DNA from: Petrosia ficiformis
Lineage: Eukaryota > Porifera > Demospongiae > Haplosclerida > Petrosiidae
DNA: 64,000 bases
Reading direction: 5' to 3'
Assembly (NCBI GenBank): GCA_947044365.1
Contig: OX345642.1
Coordinates: 6,611,507-6,675,506 of the forward strand
The notes below the pieces were generated by a model. That model had not been told where the DNA came from. It was given only the letters and a program-made list of their open reading frames with translations, and ran no database searches. The first letter of the stretch is position 1; the number at the start of each line of letters is the position of its first letter. Positions 10,834 through 22,184 of this stretch are shown piece by piece. The position numbers and the translations under genes are program-made.

Positions 10834-11744
10834 GAACTTTTGAGTCTATAAAATATAAATTACATTTTTATGATTGATAGCTTTATTTGAAAACATTGAG
10901 ATTATAAAGGCTGTTTGTTGAAGTGTGTTTAATTTTAATTTATCTGTGATTTAAACTAGTCCACAGAAATAAGACAAACACTCTCGTTCCAGGAAACAGC
11001 ATGCCAAGAGCAGAACCAGAACCACTGACTTTATGATCAACCTCTAACCTCTACGTCACACTGCCTCCTTATAAAAAAGAGTGTCTATTAATGTGGAATT
11101 TTTTTGGAAGGAATGACCAACCACACGTGCATATGTGTATAGAAGACCGTAGTCTTTTATTTTGTGTGAAACTGAAGTTCTATTATATCTCCTGACAGTG
11201 CCGTCTTAATCTGCAGGGTATAAGTCCCATGTGATTTCTATGAATAAAGGTGGATATAAAGCATTATTAATGTACCCGCATACAGAATTAATTAGTGGGT
11301 GTGGTACTTCCTGTTTATTGAATTAATCACGTCTACATTCTGAGAAATCATATCTAGATCTGTCTGTTTGTCATTACATAGTCTGGTACCCGCCCCTTCA
11401 CATAGAGGAGGAAGGGTGTGGTGACATACGTAGTGTAATGTTTTGTTCGGTAGCAACATTCCTGCTACATTGTTATTTTGTAATTACATATGTGGGTGCG
11501 ATTAGCATAAAGATGGCAACTCCACCTTAATGCCTTAATTGCATTCCATTTATACAAACGCTGTGTATGTATATCACTAGACCCTTCTTCTTTTATGCGA
11601 AGGGGTGGGTGGGTACCAGTCATTACATTAAAATTGACAAGAATTATTAATTACAGAAATACCAAAATACTATTAATGGCAATACCCATGTAAGTACATG
11701 TATGTATGTTATTAATTTGTAATAATAATATTAATAATTTATTA
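10834..11744. other. SIRT5 3' flank and end of the TRIM array
   Basis: No gene seen. It contains the array-boundary sequence attagtgggtgtggtacttc at about 11291, which recurs downstream of every TRIM gene in the array. The segmental unit therefore extends to this point. Confidence 0.5.
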
Positions 11745-13931
11745 TCAGTACTTTACAAGTCTATTATTATTAAGATCAGCCACCCATACTGATCCATCAG
11801 GTGATATTGATACTCCAACTGGACCACTAAATCCTTCTATTAAATGGATAAATCTTCCACTGGGATCGTAGATAGACAGAGAACCTGAACTATAGTTAGC
11901 TACTAGTGAATAACCTGCTGAGTCTATAGCTATACCAGCTGGACACTTCAAATGTGTTTGATCATACTTACGTACAAACTGTCCACTAGGAGTAAAGACT
12001 GTCACTGATTTTGAACTATGTCCAATCACATGAACATCACCTGACATATCAAAAGCTACACCAAATGAACGATTGAAACTTCCATTACCTGATACCTTCC
12101 CATCAATAATGTGAGATAGAGTCCAGTCAAAATGGAATACCTGGATACGATGGTTATCTGTATCTGCTACATACACTTTTCCTTCAGGACAATCATTTAT
12201 ACCAATCGGTCCGTTTAACTGTCCAACATCAGACCCCTTCTCTCCAAAAGTACCAAGAAACTCTCCACCTGTTGTCAACTTGTGAATCCTGTGTCCTGTA
12301 TACTCAGCGACATAAACCACCTCTCCACTGATAGCTATTCCACAAGGTGATTGAAACTGTAGCTCGCCACTTCCCTTAGAACCAATGGTAGTTTTCTTCT
12401 TCCCACTACTATCATACACATGTATACAATGGTCACTATAACTAGTGACAAATATGTCACCATTATCAGAAAATGCAATATAACTGGGCTTATTAATTCC
12501 AGTAATTGTTTGTACTGGATTTTTGAGTTTAGTGTAATCACGTTGTGTGACCACACTTAGGTCAAATGGACTACCCTGGATATCCTGACCATGTATAGTA
12601 ATGGAGAGCTTATGCTGACCTGATTGTTGAGGTGTAACAGAGACAAGATATGTACCATCATTATTATCTGTAACTTGACATTCTATACTTCTCTTTCCAA
12701 CAGGAGTGAGTCTACTTCTCACCACTTCTCCTCCATGATCTAATTCCCATCCTCTGATATTTCTAGAGACCACCTTGATTTTCATCTCAGCTCCTATAGC
12801 CAACCTGTTACAAGGTATTACAGCTGTACTATTACTAGCAGAGGTATCAGATACATACCCAAACTCTGTTATCATAGTAGCTAGTGTATCAGTATTAACT
12901 TCTACTGATATATTGGGTGACTCACAAAGGTCAAGAGAGATCTCTGAGAACTGTTGTTGAAGATTAATAGATCTGTTGTGTAGTGTATGAGCAATAGAGA
13001 GTAACTCAACATCATTGTACTGACTAGTAGCAATGGAGGCAAGAGAGTGACATTGACTCATGGACTCTAACAGACGTTGAATACCCTCCAGTTGAATAGA
13101 GAGACGTACCTCCTTGCCCATGGCTTCTTCACTACTTTTAGCTAAAAGGGCTTCCTCACGTTCATGAAGAAGCTGTTGAAGTTTAGCAAATGCTTGTCGA
13201 ATGATAGTGTCCACTTTATTCTTACAAGCTTTGATCTTTTTCTTCATTTCTTCACCAGCTGTCATGACCTCCTTCAGATGTTCCTGAGACACTGGAAATC
13301 TCTCTAGACCTTGTTGTATCTCCTCCTTGTTTTGTATGATCTGTTTACTCACCTCGTGAACTGGATGACCCTTGTGACTAATAATAGTACACTTGACACA
13401 TACTGGAATAGTACACTGTTGACAGTATAAGTCAAGTATCTGATTATCATGATCATGACACATAGGAGATGAGGAAGAGGAGGAGGGCAGCATCTTGATG
13501 AGTTCATCTCGGCTTGTGTTTTGAGCTTCTTTGAGAGTAAAGGAAGAGTGTGAACGTAACACTTTCAATTTCTGATGAGCATCGAAACAAGCATTACACA
13601 AGAGGTGACTACACTCAGTACAGTAAGCTATAGGAGAGTTCTCATCACATGAGTCACATGGAGGAGGAGGAGTGGAGGTCACCTTACATAAGATCCTGTC
13701 TTGTTTAGTTTCTTCACTTAATTGGACATTATGTGGAAGAGAAGACACATCTTCATCAGGTATAGTAGTGGATTGATTACAAGTGGGACATGTGATAGAG
13801 GTAGTACCCTCAACATGTAGCTTAGTGATACATTGTAGACAATACGAATGGAGACAAGAAAGGATTCGTGGATCTTGATAGATGTTATCACAATATTGAC
13901 AGATATTATATTGTGTAGTATTGGTAGTCAT
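11745..13931 (-). CDS. TRIM-NHL protein 1 of 5 (RING, B-boxes, filamin, NHL)
   Basis: A probable E3 ubiquitin ligase of the TRIM2/TRIM3/TRIM71 architecture; the target is unknown. 728 residues, no introns, start ATG 13931. RING at about 11-51 (C-x2-C, C-x-H-x2-C-x2-C, CPTC). B-box 1 at about 92-128 (CDSC, CTEC, CNAC) and B-box 2 at about 158-196 (CHDH, CQQC, CVKC, ISHKGHPVHE). Coiled coil about 200-340. Filamin-type repeat about 380-470 (DNNDGTYLVSVTPQQSGQHK, GSPFDLSVV). Six NHL repeats fill the rest, ending NNNRLVKY. NHL 3 reads GINDCPEGKVYVADTDNHRI, where the other copies have INISPEGKVY. The B-box 1 segment resembles copy 4 and B-box 2 matches copy 3, a mosaic pattern. Confidence 0.92.
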   Translation of the reverse strand: MTTNTTQYNICQYCDNIYQDPRILSCLHSYCLQCITKLHVEGTTSITCPTCNQSTTIPDEDVSSLPHNVQLSEETKQDRILCKVTSTPPPPCDSCDENSPIAYCTECSHLLCNACFDAHQKLKVLRSHSSFTLKEAQNTSRDELIKMLPSSSSSSPMCHDHDNQILDLYCQQCTIPVCVKCTIISHKGHPVHEVSKQIIQNKEEIQQGLERFPVSQEHLKEVMTAGEEMKKKIKACKNKVDTIIRQAFAKLQQLLHEREEALLAKSSEEAMGKEVRLSIQLEGIQRLLESMSQCHSLASIATSQYNDVELLSIAHTLHNRSINLQQQFSEISLDLCESPNISVEVNTDTLATMITEFGYVSDTSASNSTAVIPCNRLAIGAEMKIKVVSRNIRGWELDHGGEVVRSRLTPVGKRSIECQVTDNNDGTYLVSVTPQQSGQHKLSITIHGQDIQGSPFDLSVVTQRDYTKLKNPVQTITGINKPSYIAFSDNGDIFVTSYSDHCIHVYDSSGKKKTTIGSKGSGELQFQSPCGIAISGEVVYVAEYTGHRIHKLTTGGEFLGTFGEKGSDVGQLNGPIGINDCPEGKVYVADTDNHRIQVFHFDWTLSHIIDGKVSGNGSFNRSFGVAFDMSGDVHVIGHSSKSVTVFTPSGQFVRKYDQTHLKCPAGIAIDSAGYSLVANYSSGSLSIYDPSGRFIHLIEGFSGPVGVSISPDGSVWVADLNNNRLVKY

Positions 13932-14051
13932 CACTCAATATATGACCTGTAGAACATGATAAAGTATTAAATGATATATATAATATAAAATACAATTACA
14001 ATAAATAATAGCTAGATTGATTCAGGAACAGGTCAGTATGAATATAAAGTT

Positions 14052-14063
14052 AGTCACATGACT
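14052..14063. promoter_or_regulatory. E-box/M-box-like element upstream of TRIM-NHL 1
   Basis: AGTCACATGACT about 120 bp upstream of the start codon. Equivalent sites precede copies 2, 3 and 5 at 17197, 20800 and 28210; copy 4 has GGTCATATGACT at 24527. The core CACATG fits bHLH-zip (MITF/TFE type) sites. Function is inferred from position only. Confidence 0.35.
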
Positions 14064-14457
14064 GTTAGTGTGGGAGGAGATTGAATATGTTGTTTATATA
14101 ACTACAAGATTCACCAAAAAACCCTGGCCAATTTCTAAAGTGTTCTTCATAGAAGTGATCTATGGTAGAAATTAAAACAATCAATTCTTCAAAACAGTAG
14201 CTCATTCCGAGTCACGTTTTCAGAAAATGTGCTGATGCATACATAACTGATTACCATACCCTTCCAACTACGCTAGTACTACACAGTGGGGGGTAACAAT
14301 GTGACATGAATACTTCATATAGTATATAGTACATACTAAAACCAATTCTTGCTATATTTAGATGGAGCAAAGTGTTATACGTATATACTGTCCATCTGCG
14401 TTCATGATGTATGCACGATAATAGCACTGATATAAATTTTATCTTTGAAAAATTAAC

Positions 14458-14519
14458 AAGATTTGGTGGTGTTTGTCCTCAAATTCTATTTCTCCAGTAT
14501 CAAACAGAGTCGTCTATTA
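14458..14519 (-). pseudogene. Small-GTPase exon 2 relic (start of exon only)
   Basis: About 60 bp related to the start of the GTPase A exon 2, encoding the LFDTGEIEF region before the frame is lost. The rest of the exon has been deleted from this spacer. Confidence 0.7.
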
Positions 14520-14906
14520 ATAATAAATTTATGTAGCTACAATTAATAGAACCAAAGTAGCAGATCAAGATGCGACCAATATTATGTTACATTTAAAGGA
14601 CTTCCAACACTTCAGGTTCAAAACCACAACCCACCCACTATACAAAATCTTTAAAAAGAAGTAATTAGTGGGTGTGGTACTTCCTGTTTATTAATTTTAA
14701 TAAATTAATCATGTAATGTTATTTTTATTTTTATCATTATACTCTCTTGTATAATTGATTAATAATATTCATTAATTGTATGTTGTTGTAATAACAAATA
14801 AATTGACAAGCTACTGAGTCCAAAAGTTTAATTAACACATAATTATTATTAATTATACAAATACAAAAATACTATTACCTGTAATTATGGCAATATGTAA
14901 TTAATA

Positions 14907-17093
14907 TTAGTACTTTACAAGTCTATTATTACCAAAATCACCCACCCATACTGATCCATCATACGATACTGATACTCCAAATGGTTGGTTAAATCCTTCT
15001 ATTGAATGGATAAATCTTCCACTGAGATCATAGATAGACACAGAACCTGGACTATTATTTGTCACTAATGAATAACCTGCTGAATCTATAGCTATACCAA
15101 TTGGACCCTTCAAATGTGTTTGATCATACTTACGTACAAACTGTCCACTAGGAGTATAGACTGTCAATGAATTGGAACCGTATCCAGTCACATGAACATC
15201 ACCTGACATACCAAAAGCTACACCAAATGGACGAGTGAAACTTCCATCACCTGATACCTTCCCATCAATAATGTGAGATAGAGTCCAGTCAGAATGGAAT
15301 ACCTGGATACGATGATTTTCTGTATCCGATACATACACTTTTCCTTCAGGACTAATGTTTATGGCCCATGGACCATTAAACTGTCCAACATCAGACCCCT
15401 TCTGTCCAAAGGTACCAAGAAACTCTCCTCCTATGGTCAACTTGTGAATCCTGTTTCCATCATACTCAGCAACATAAACTACCTCTCCACTGATAGCTAT
15501 TCCACGAGGTGATTGAAACTGTAGCTCACCACTTCCTCTAGAACCAATGGTAGTCTTCTTCTTCCCACTACTGTCGTACACATATATACAATTGTCACTA
15601 TAGCTAGCAACAAACATGTCACCATTATCAGAGAAGACAATATAATAGGGTTTATTAATTCCAGTAATTGTTTGTACTGGATTTTTGAGTTTAGTGTAAT
15701 CACGTTGTGTGACCACACTCAGGTCAAATGGACTACCCTGGATATCCTGACCATGTATAGTAATAGAGAGCTTATGTTGACCTGATTGTTGAGGTGTAAC
15801 AGAGACAAGATATGTACCATCATTATTATCTGTAACTTGACATTCTATACTTCTCTTTCCAACAGGAGTGAGTCTACTTCTCACCACTTCTCCTCCATGA
15901 TCTAATTCCTGTCCTCTGATATCCCTAGAGACCATCTTGATTTTCATCTCAGCTCCTATAGCCAACCTGTTACGAGGTATTACAGCTGTACTATTGCTAG
16001 GAGAGGTATCAGATACACAACCAAACTCTGATATCATAGTAGCTAGTGTATCAGTATTAACTTCTACTGATATATTGGGTGACTCACAAAGGTCAAGAGA
16101 GATCTCTGAGAACTGTTGTTGAAGATTAATAGATCTGTTGTGTAGTGTATGACCAATAGAGAGTAACTCAACATCACTGTACTCACTAGTAGCAATGGAG
16201 GCAAGAGAGTGACAATGACTCATGGACTCCAACAGACGTTGAATACCCTCCAGTTGAATAGAGAGACGTACCTCCTTGCCCATGGCTTCCTCACTACTTT
16301 TAGCTAACAAGGCTTCTTCACGTTCATGAAGAAGCTGTTGAAGTTTAGCAAATGCTTGTCGAATGATAGTGTCCACCTCATTCTTACGAGCTTTGATCTT
16401 TTTCTTCATCTCTTCGCCAGCTGTCACAACCTCCTTGAGATGCTCCTGAGCCAGTGAAAATCCCTCAAGACCTTGTTGTATCTCCTCCTTGTTTTGTAAA
16501 ATCTGTTTACTCACCTCATGAGCTGGATGACCCTTGTGTTTGTTAATAGTACATCCAACACATACTGGAATAGTACACTGCTTACAATAGAAGCTAAGTT
16601 TCTGATCATCATGATCGTGACACATGGGAGATGAGGAAGAAGAGGAGGGTAGCATCTTGATGAGTTCATCTCGACTCATGTTCTGAGCTTCTTTGAGAGT
16701 AAAGGAAGAGTGTGAACGCGACTTTTTGAGCCCTTGATGATATTGCCAGCACACACTACACAAGAGATCATGACACTCTGTACAGTATGCTATAGGAGAG
16801 TTCTCATCACATGAGTCACATGGAGGAGGAGAAGTGGAGGTCACCTTACGTATGATCTTGTCTTGTTTAGTTTCTTCACTTAATCGGACATTACGTGGAA
16901 GAGAAGACACATCTTCATCAGGTATAGTAGTAGATTGATTACAAGTGGGACATATGATAGAGGTAGTACCCTCAACATGTAGCTTAGTGATACATTGTAG
17001 ACAATAAGAATGGAGACAAGAAAGGATTCGTGGATCTTGATAGATGTTATCACAATATTGACAGATATTATATTGTGTAGTATTGGTAGCCAT
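14907..17093 (-). CDS. TRIM-NHL protein 2 of 5
   Basis: 728 residues, one exon, start ATG 17093 (MATNTTQYNICQYC). Domain order as in copy 1, all RING and B-box ligands intact. B-box 1 carries the variant CTECHDLLCSVCWQYHQGLK shared with copy 3, while B-box 2 (CKQC, CVGC, NKHKGHPAHE) is shared with copy 5. The last two NHL repeats (QTHLKGPIGIAIDSAGYSLV and the NQPFGVSVSYDGSVWVGDFG stretch) are almost identical to copy 3. NHL 2 reads VAEYDGNRIHKL, unlike any neighbour. The nearest GTPase relic lies about 600 bp upstream. The target cannot be predicted; NHL domains in relatives bind RNA or protein. Confidence 0.92.
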   Translation of the reverse strand: MATNTTQYNICQYCDNIYQDPRILSCLHSYCLQCITKLHVEGTTSIICPTCNQSTTIPDEDVSSLPRNVRLSEETKQDKIIRKVTSTSPPPCDSCDENSPIAYCTECHDLLCSVCWQYHQGLKKSRSHSSFTLKEAQNMSRDELIKMLPSSSSSSPMCHDHDDQKLSFYCKQCTIPVCVGCTINKHKGHPAHEVSKQILQNKEEIQQGLEGFSLAQEHLKEVVTAGEEMKKKIKARKNEVDTIIRQAFAKLQQLLHEREEALLAKSSEEAMGKEVRLSIQLEGIQRLLESMSHCHSLASIATSEYSDVELLSIGHTLHNRSINLQQQFSEISLDLCESPNISVEVNTDTLATMISEFGCVSDTSPSNSTAVIPRNRLAIGAEMKIKMVSRDIRGQELDHGGEVVRSRLTPVGKRSIECQVTDNNDGTYLVSVTPQQSGQHKLSITIHGQDIQGSPFDLSVVTQRDYTKLKNPVQTITGINKPYYIVFSDNGDMFVASYSDNCIYVYDSSGKKKTTIGSRGSGELQFQSPRGIAISGEVVYVAEYDGNRIHKLTIGGEFLGTFGQKGSDVGQFNGPWAINISPEGKVYVSDTENHRIQVFHSDWTLSHIIDGKVSGDGSFTRPFGVAFGMSGDVHVTGYGSNSLTVYTPSGQFVRKYDQTHLKGPIGIAIDSAGYSLVTNNSPGSVSIYDLSGRFIHSIEGFNQPFGVSVSYDGSVWVGDFGNNRLVKY

Positions 17094-18485
17094 CAGACCT
17101 GTAGAACATGATAAAGTATTAGATGATATATATAATACACTTACAATAAATAATAGCTAGATTGATTCAGGAACAGGTCAGTATGAATATAAAGTTAGTC
17201 ACATGACTGTTAGTGTGGGAGGAGATTGAATATGTTGTTTATATAACTACAAGATTCATAAAAAAACCCTGGCCAATTTCTAAAGTGTTCTTTATAGAAG
17301 TGATCTACGGTAGAAACTAAAACAATCAATTCATTCCGAGTCACGTTTTCAGAAAATGTGCTGATGCATATGTACATATAACTGATTATCATACCCTTCC
17401 AACTACACTAGTACTACACAGTGGGGGGTAACAATGTGACATGAATACTTCATGTATGTATATAGTATATTACCTAAAACCAATCCTTGCTATATTTAGA
17501 AGGAGCAAATTGTTATATATACTGTCTATCTGCATTCATGATGTATGCACAATAATAGCACTGATATAAATTTATCTTTAAAAAAATTACATAAACAAGT
17601 AGCTATTACCTGTTTACAGATTGGTGATACAATAATTAATAATACAGTCATATATAAAAATGAATAAAAATGATTCATGGTCCAAACTTGCTAAAACATA
17701 TCAACAACACTTCTTTGAATCAGTACTTGTATGTCTAATTTTAGTTTTGTTTTCTGCTTGTTTTACAAATGGTTGAATATTGGTAGCTATAGTATTAAAC
17801 ATATACTGTATATTAGTATTGTCCTTAGCACTGACTTCAAATATAAGATCTGAAGGTATGCCATATAAGGAAGCAAGTTTTTTTACTCGTATTGGTGGCA
17901 CATCTATTTTATTACCGACCAAAGCAATCACTGCATCAGAAGCTTAAGCTCGTGAAAAAACCACGAGGGCAATGAATCAAAGCTTTCTGAATCATTAATA
18001 CTATAAACCATGAGAAAAGCTTTACCACATGAGAAAAAATTTGGTGGTGTTTGCCCCGGTCACCCGACAAATTCTCTTTCTCTAGTATCAAATAGAGTCA
18101 TTTATTTATTAATAATGTATAATTAATAAATATTCTACAATTCTATTGTAATAGAACCAAAGTAGCAGATGTGATCAATATTTAAATTAATGTTGCACTA
18201 AATATTTATAGGACTTCCGACACTTTAGGTTCAAAACCATAACCCACCCACTATAAATAGTAACAAAAAGAAGTAATTAGTGGGTGTGGTATTTTCTGTT
18301 TATTAATTTTGGTGTTACTTTTATTTTCATTGATCATTATCTCTTGTAAATTATTCATTATGCACATTGTTGTAATAATAATTATATACATTAAATTGTC
18401 GTAACAAGCTGGTACAAAAAGTTTAATTAACACATATTTCTACAAATACAGTAATTATAGCAACATGTAAGTATTTCGTATAATA
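17094..18485. other. Spacer between TRIM-NHL 2 and 3
   Basis: Upstream region of copy 2 with AGTCACATGACT at 17197-17208, the conserved gagtcacgttttcagaaaat near 17338, the GTPase relic at 17701-18101 and the unit-boundary sequence near 18279. Nothing else is recognised. Confidence 0.6.
17701..18101 (-). pseudogene. Small-GTPase exon 2 pseudogene in array
   Basis: Aligns with exon 2 of GTPase A. The 3' half is open (VGNKID, SDLIFEVSAKDNTNIQYMF, ending KKCC). The 5' half has lost a short block between NKID and PPIRVK and has a small insertion and a deletion near 17940 that break the frame. The acceptor AG before the exon is also lost. No matching exon 1 is present in the spacer. Confidence 0.8.
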
Positions 18486-20669
18486 TCAGTACTTTACAAG
18501 TTTAATATTACCAAAATCACCCACCCATACTGATCCGTCATACGATACTGATACTCCAAATGGTTGGTTAAATCCTCCTATTGAATGGATAAATCTTCCA
18601 CTGAGATCATAGATAGACACAGAACCTGGACTATTATTTGTCACTAATGAATAACCTGCTGAATCTATAGCTATACCAATTGGACCCTTCAAATGTGTTT
18701 GATCATACTTACGTACAAACTGTCCACTAGGAGTATAGACTGTCAATGAATTGGAACCGTATCCAGTCACATGAACATCACCTGACATATCAAAAGCTAC
18801 ACTAAATGGACGATTGAAACTTCCATTACCTGATACCTTCCCATTAATAATGTGAGATAGAGTCCAGTCAAAATGGAATACCTGGATACGATGGTTTTCT
18901 GTATCTGCTACATACACCTTTCCTTCAGGACTAATGTTTATTCCCAGTGGTCCGTAAAAATGTCCAACATTAGACCCATTCTGTCCAAAGGTACCAAGAA
19001 ACTCTCCTCCTGTTGTCAACTTGTGAATCCTGTTTCCTCCCTGCTCAGCAACATAAACTACCTCTCCACTGATAGCTATTCCACGAGGTGATTGAAACTG
19101 TAGCTCACCACTTCCTCTAGAACCAATGGTAGTCTTCTTCCCACTACTATCATACACATGAATACAATGGTCACTATAACTAGTGACAAATATGTCACCA
19201 TTATCAGAGAATGCAATATAACTGGGCTTATTAATTCCAGTAATTGTTTGTACTGGATCTTTGAGTTTAGTGTAATCACGTTGTGTGACCACACTCAGAT
19301 CAAATGGACTACCCTGGATATCCTGACCATGTATAGTAATAGAGAGCTTATGTTGACCTGATTGTTGAGGTGTAACAGAGACAAGATATGTACCATCATT
19401 ATTATCTGTAACTTGACATTCTATACTTCTCTTTCCAACAGGAGTGAGTCTACTTCTCACCACTTCTCCTCCATGATCTAATTCCCATCCTCTGATATTT
19501 CTAGAGACCACCTTGACTTTCATCTCAGCTCCTATAGCCAACCTGTTACGAGGTATTACAGCTGTACTATTACTAGCAGAGGTATCAGATACATACCCAA
19601 ACTCTGTTATCATAGTAGCTAGTGTATCAGTATTAACTTCTACTGATATATTTGGTGACTCACAAAGGTCAAGAGAGATCTCTGAGAACTGTTGTTGAAG
19701 ATTAATAGATCTGTTGTGTAGTGTATGAGCAATAGAGAGCAACTCAACATCACTGTACTGACTAGTAGCAATGGAGGCAAGAGATTGACATTGACTCATG
19801 GACTCTAACAGACATTGAATACCCTCCAGTTGAAAAGAGAGACGTACCTCCTTGCCCATGGCTTCTTCACTACTTTTAGCTAAAAGGGCTTCCTCACGTT
19901 CATGAAGAAGCTGTTGAAGTTTAGCAAATGCTTGTCGAATGATAGTGTCCACTTTATTCTTACGAGCTTTGATCTTCTTCTTCATTTCTTCACCAGCTGT
20001 CATGACCTCCTTGAGATGTTCCTGAGACACTGGAAATCTCTCTAGACCTTGTTGTATCTCCTCCTTGTTTTGTATGATCTGTTTACTCACCTCGTGAACT
20101 GGATGACCCTTGTGACTAATAATAGTACACTTGACACATACTGGAATAGTACACTGTTGACAATATAAGTCAAGTATCTGATTATCATGATCATGACACA
20201 TAGGAGATGAGGAAGAGGAGGAGGGCAGCATCTTGATGAGTTCATCTCGGCATGTGTTTTGAGCTTCTTTGAGAGTGAAGGAAGAGTGTGAACGCGACTT
20301 TTTGAGCCCTTGATGATATTGCCAGCACACACTACACAAGAGATCATCACACTCTGTACAGTAAGCTATAGGAGAGTTCTCATCACATGAGTCACACGGA
20401 GGAGGAGAAGTGGAGGTCACCTTACATAAGATCTTGTCTTGTTTAGTTTCTTCACTTAATCGGACATTACGTGGAAGAGAAGACACATCTTCATCAGGTA
20501 TGGTAGTGGATTGATTACAAGTGGGACATGTGATAGAGGTAGTACCCTCAACATGTAGCTTAGTGATACATTGTAGACAATAAGAATGGAGACAAGAAAG
20601 GATTCGTGGATCTTGATAGATGTCATCACAATATTGACAGATATTATATTGTGTAGTATTGGTAGTCAT
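18486..20669 (-). CDS. TRIM-NHL protein 3 of 5
   Basis: 727 residues, one exon, ATG 20669. RING, two B-boxes, coiled coil, filamin repeat and six NHL repeats are all intact. It is a mosaic: B-box 1 is like copy 2 (CSVCWQYHQGLKKSRSH), B-box 2 and the start of the coiled coil are like copy 1 (DLYCQQC, CVKCTIISHKGHPVHE), and the last NHL repeats are like copy 2. It lacks one Lys in the NHL 1-2 linker (DSSGKKTTIG against KKK elsewhere). It ends FGNIKLVKY instead of NNRLVKY, a substitution in the last NHL blade. NHL 2 reads VAEQGGNRIHKL. Confidence 0.92.
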   Translation of the reverse strand: MTTNTTQYNICQYCDDIYQDPRILSCLHSYCLQCITKLHVEGTTSITCPTCNQSTTIPDEDVSSLPRNVRLSEETKQDKILCKVTSTSPPPCDSCDENSPIAYCTECDDLLCSVCWQYHQGLKKSRSHSSFTLKEAQNTCRDELIKMLPSSSSSSPMCHDHDNQILDLYCQQCTIPVCVKCTIISHKGHPVHEVSKQIIQNKEEIQQGLERFPVSQEHLKEVMTAGEEMKKKIKARKNKVDTIIRQAFAKLQQLLHEREEALLAKSSEEAMGKEVRLSFQLEGIQCLLESMSQCQSLASIATSQYSDVELLSIAHTLHNRSINLQQQFSEISLDLCESPNISVEVNTDTLATMITEFGYVSDTSASNSTAVIPRNRLAIGAEMKVKVVSRNIRGWELDHGGEVVRSRLTPVGKRSIECQVTDNNDGTYLVSVTPQQSGQHKLSITIHGQDIQGSPFDLSVVTQRDYTKLKDPVQTITGINKPSYIAFSDNGDIFVTSYSDHCIHVYDSSGKKTTIGSRGSGELQFQSPRGIAISGEVVYVAEQGGNRIHKLTTGGEFLGTFGQNGSNVGHFYGPLGINISPEGKVYVADTENHRIQVFHFDWTLSHIINGKVSGNGSFNRPFSVAFDMSGDVHVTGYGSNSLTVYTPSGQFVRKYDQTHLKGPIGIAIDSAGYSLVTNNSPGSVSIYDLSGRFIHSIGGFNQPFGVSVSYDGSVWVGDFGNIKLVKY

Positions 20670-22184
20670 CACTCAGTATATGACCTGTAGAACATGATAA
20701 AGAATTAGATGATATATATAATATATTATAGTATATAATACACTTACAATAAATAATAGCTAGATTGATTCAGGAACAGGTCAGTATGAATATAAAGTTA
20801 GTCACATGACTGTTAGTGTGGGAGGAGATGGAATATGTTGTTTATATAACTACAAGATTCATAAAAAAACCCTGGCCAATTTCTAAAGTGTTCTTTATAG
20901 AAGTGATCTATGGTAGAAACTAAAACAATCATGCAATTCTTCAAACTCATTCCGAGTCACGTTTTCAGAAAATGTGCTGATGCATACATACATATAACTG
21001 ATTATCATACCCTTCCAACTACACTAGTACTACACAGTGGAGGGTAACAATGTGACATGAATACTTCATGTACGTATATAGTATATTACCTAAAACTCCT
21101 TGCTATATTTAAAAGGAGCAAATTGTTATATATACTGTCTATCTGCATTCATGATGTATGCACAATAATAGCACTGATATAAATCTATCTTTAAAAAAAT
21201 TACATAAACAAGTAGCTATTACCTGTTTACAGATTGGTGATACAATAATTAATAATACAGTCATATATAAAAATGAATAAAAATGATTCATGGTCCAAAC
21301 TTGCTAAAACATATCAACAACACTTCTTTGAATCAGTACTTGTATGTCTAATTTTAGTTTTGTTTTCTGCTTGTTTTACAAATGGTTGAATGTTGGTAGC
21401 TATAGTATTAAACATATACTGTATATTAGTATTGTTCTTAGCACTGACTTCATAAGATCTGAAGGTATGCCATATAAGGAAGCAAGTTCTTTTACTCGTA
21501 TTGGTGGCACAGTCCTGTCAGAATACAAATCTATTTTATTACCGACCAAAGCAATCACTGCATCAGAAGCTCGTGAAAAAACCACATCTAACCACGAGGG
21601 CAATGAATCAAAGCTTTCTGAATCATTAATACTATAAACCATGAGAACAGCTTTACCACATGAGAAAAGATTTGGTGGTGTTTGCCCTATGCCTGGTTGC
21701 CCAACAAATTCTATTTCTCCAGTATCAAACAGAGTCATCTATTAATAATAATTTTATGTACAATTAATAATTATTCTGCTCAAAAATAGAACCAAAGTAG
21801 TAGATGTGACCAATAATTTGGAGTATCAGTCGCACTAAATTGCATTTATAGGAATTCCGACATTTTAAGTTCAAACCACAACCCACCCACTATAAATAGT
21901 AACAAAATATTTTTAAAAAGTAATTAGTGGGTGGGGTACTTCCTGTTTATTAATTTTAATAAATTAATCATGTAATGTTATTTTTATTTTCATGGACAAC
22001 TTTTATGTATCATTATCATTAAACTCTAGTTAATTCATTATGCATGTTGTTGTAATAACAAATATATATATATATATTAATAAATTGTCATAACAAGTAC
22101 AAAAAGTTAAATTAACACATAATTATTATTAATTATACAAATGAAAAAACACTATTACCTGTAATTATGGCAATATGTAATTAA
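20670..22184. other. Spacer between TRIM-NHL 3 and 4
   Basis: Same layout as the preceding spacer: E-box-like site at 20800-20811, conserved block near 20955, GTPase relic at 21314-21738, and boundary sequence near 21925. A short TA run lies near 22062-22078. Confidence 0.6.
21314..21738 (-). pseudogene. Small-GTPase exon 2 pseudogene in array
   Basis: Open from MTLFDTGEIEFVG through GKAVLMVYSINDSESFDSLP and VGNKIDLYSDRT to GIPSDL. Then a 4-bp deletion near 21451 (relative to GTPase A) shifts the frame and destroys the SAK motif and the CC end. It retains an acceptor-like AG before the exon, but no exon 1 lies in this spacer. Confidence 0.8.

Larger units (their letters stand above)
13932..14906. 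other. Spacer between TRIM-NHL 1 and 2
   Basis: Upstream region of copy 1, alignable with the other spacers. It includes the E-box-like AGTCACATGACT at 14052, the shared segment gagtcacgttttcagaaaat, a GTPase relic at 14458-14519, and the boundary sequence attagtgggtgtggtacttc near 14668. Confidence 0.6.

Noticed and set aside
12335..12556. Short frames in shifted phase inside each TRIM-NHL gene (also 15497, 19076, 22757, 26463)
   Set aside because: They recur only because the overlapping TRIM-NHL sequences are duplicated.
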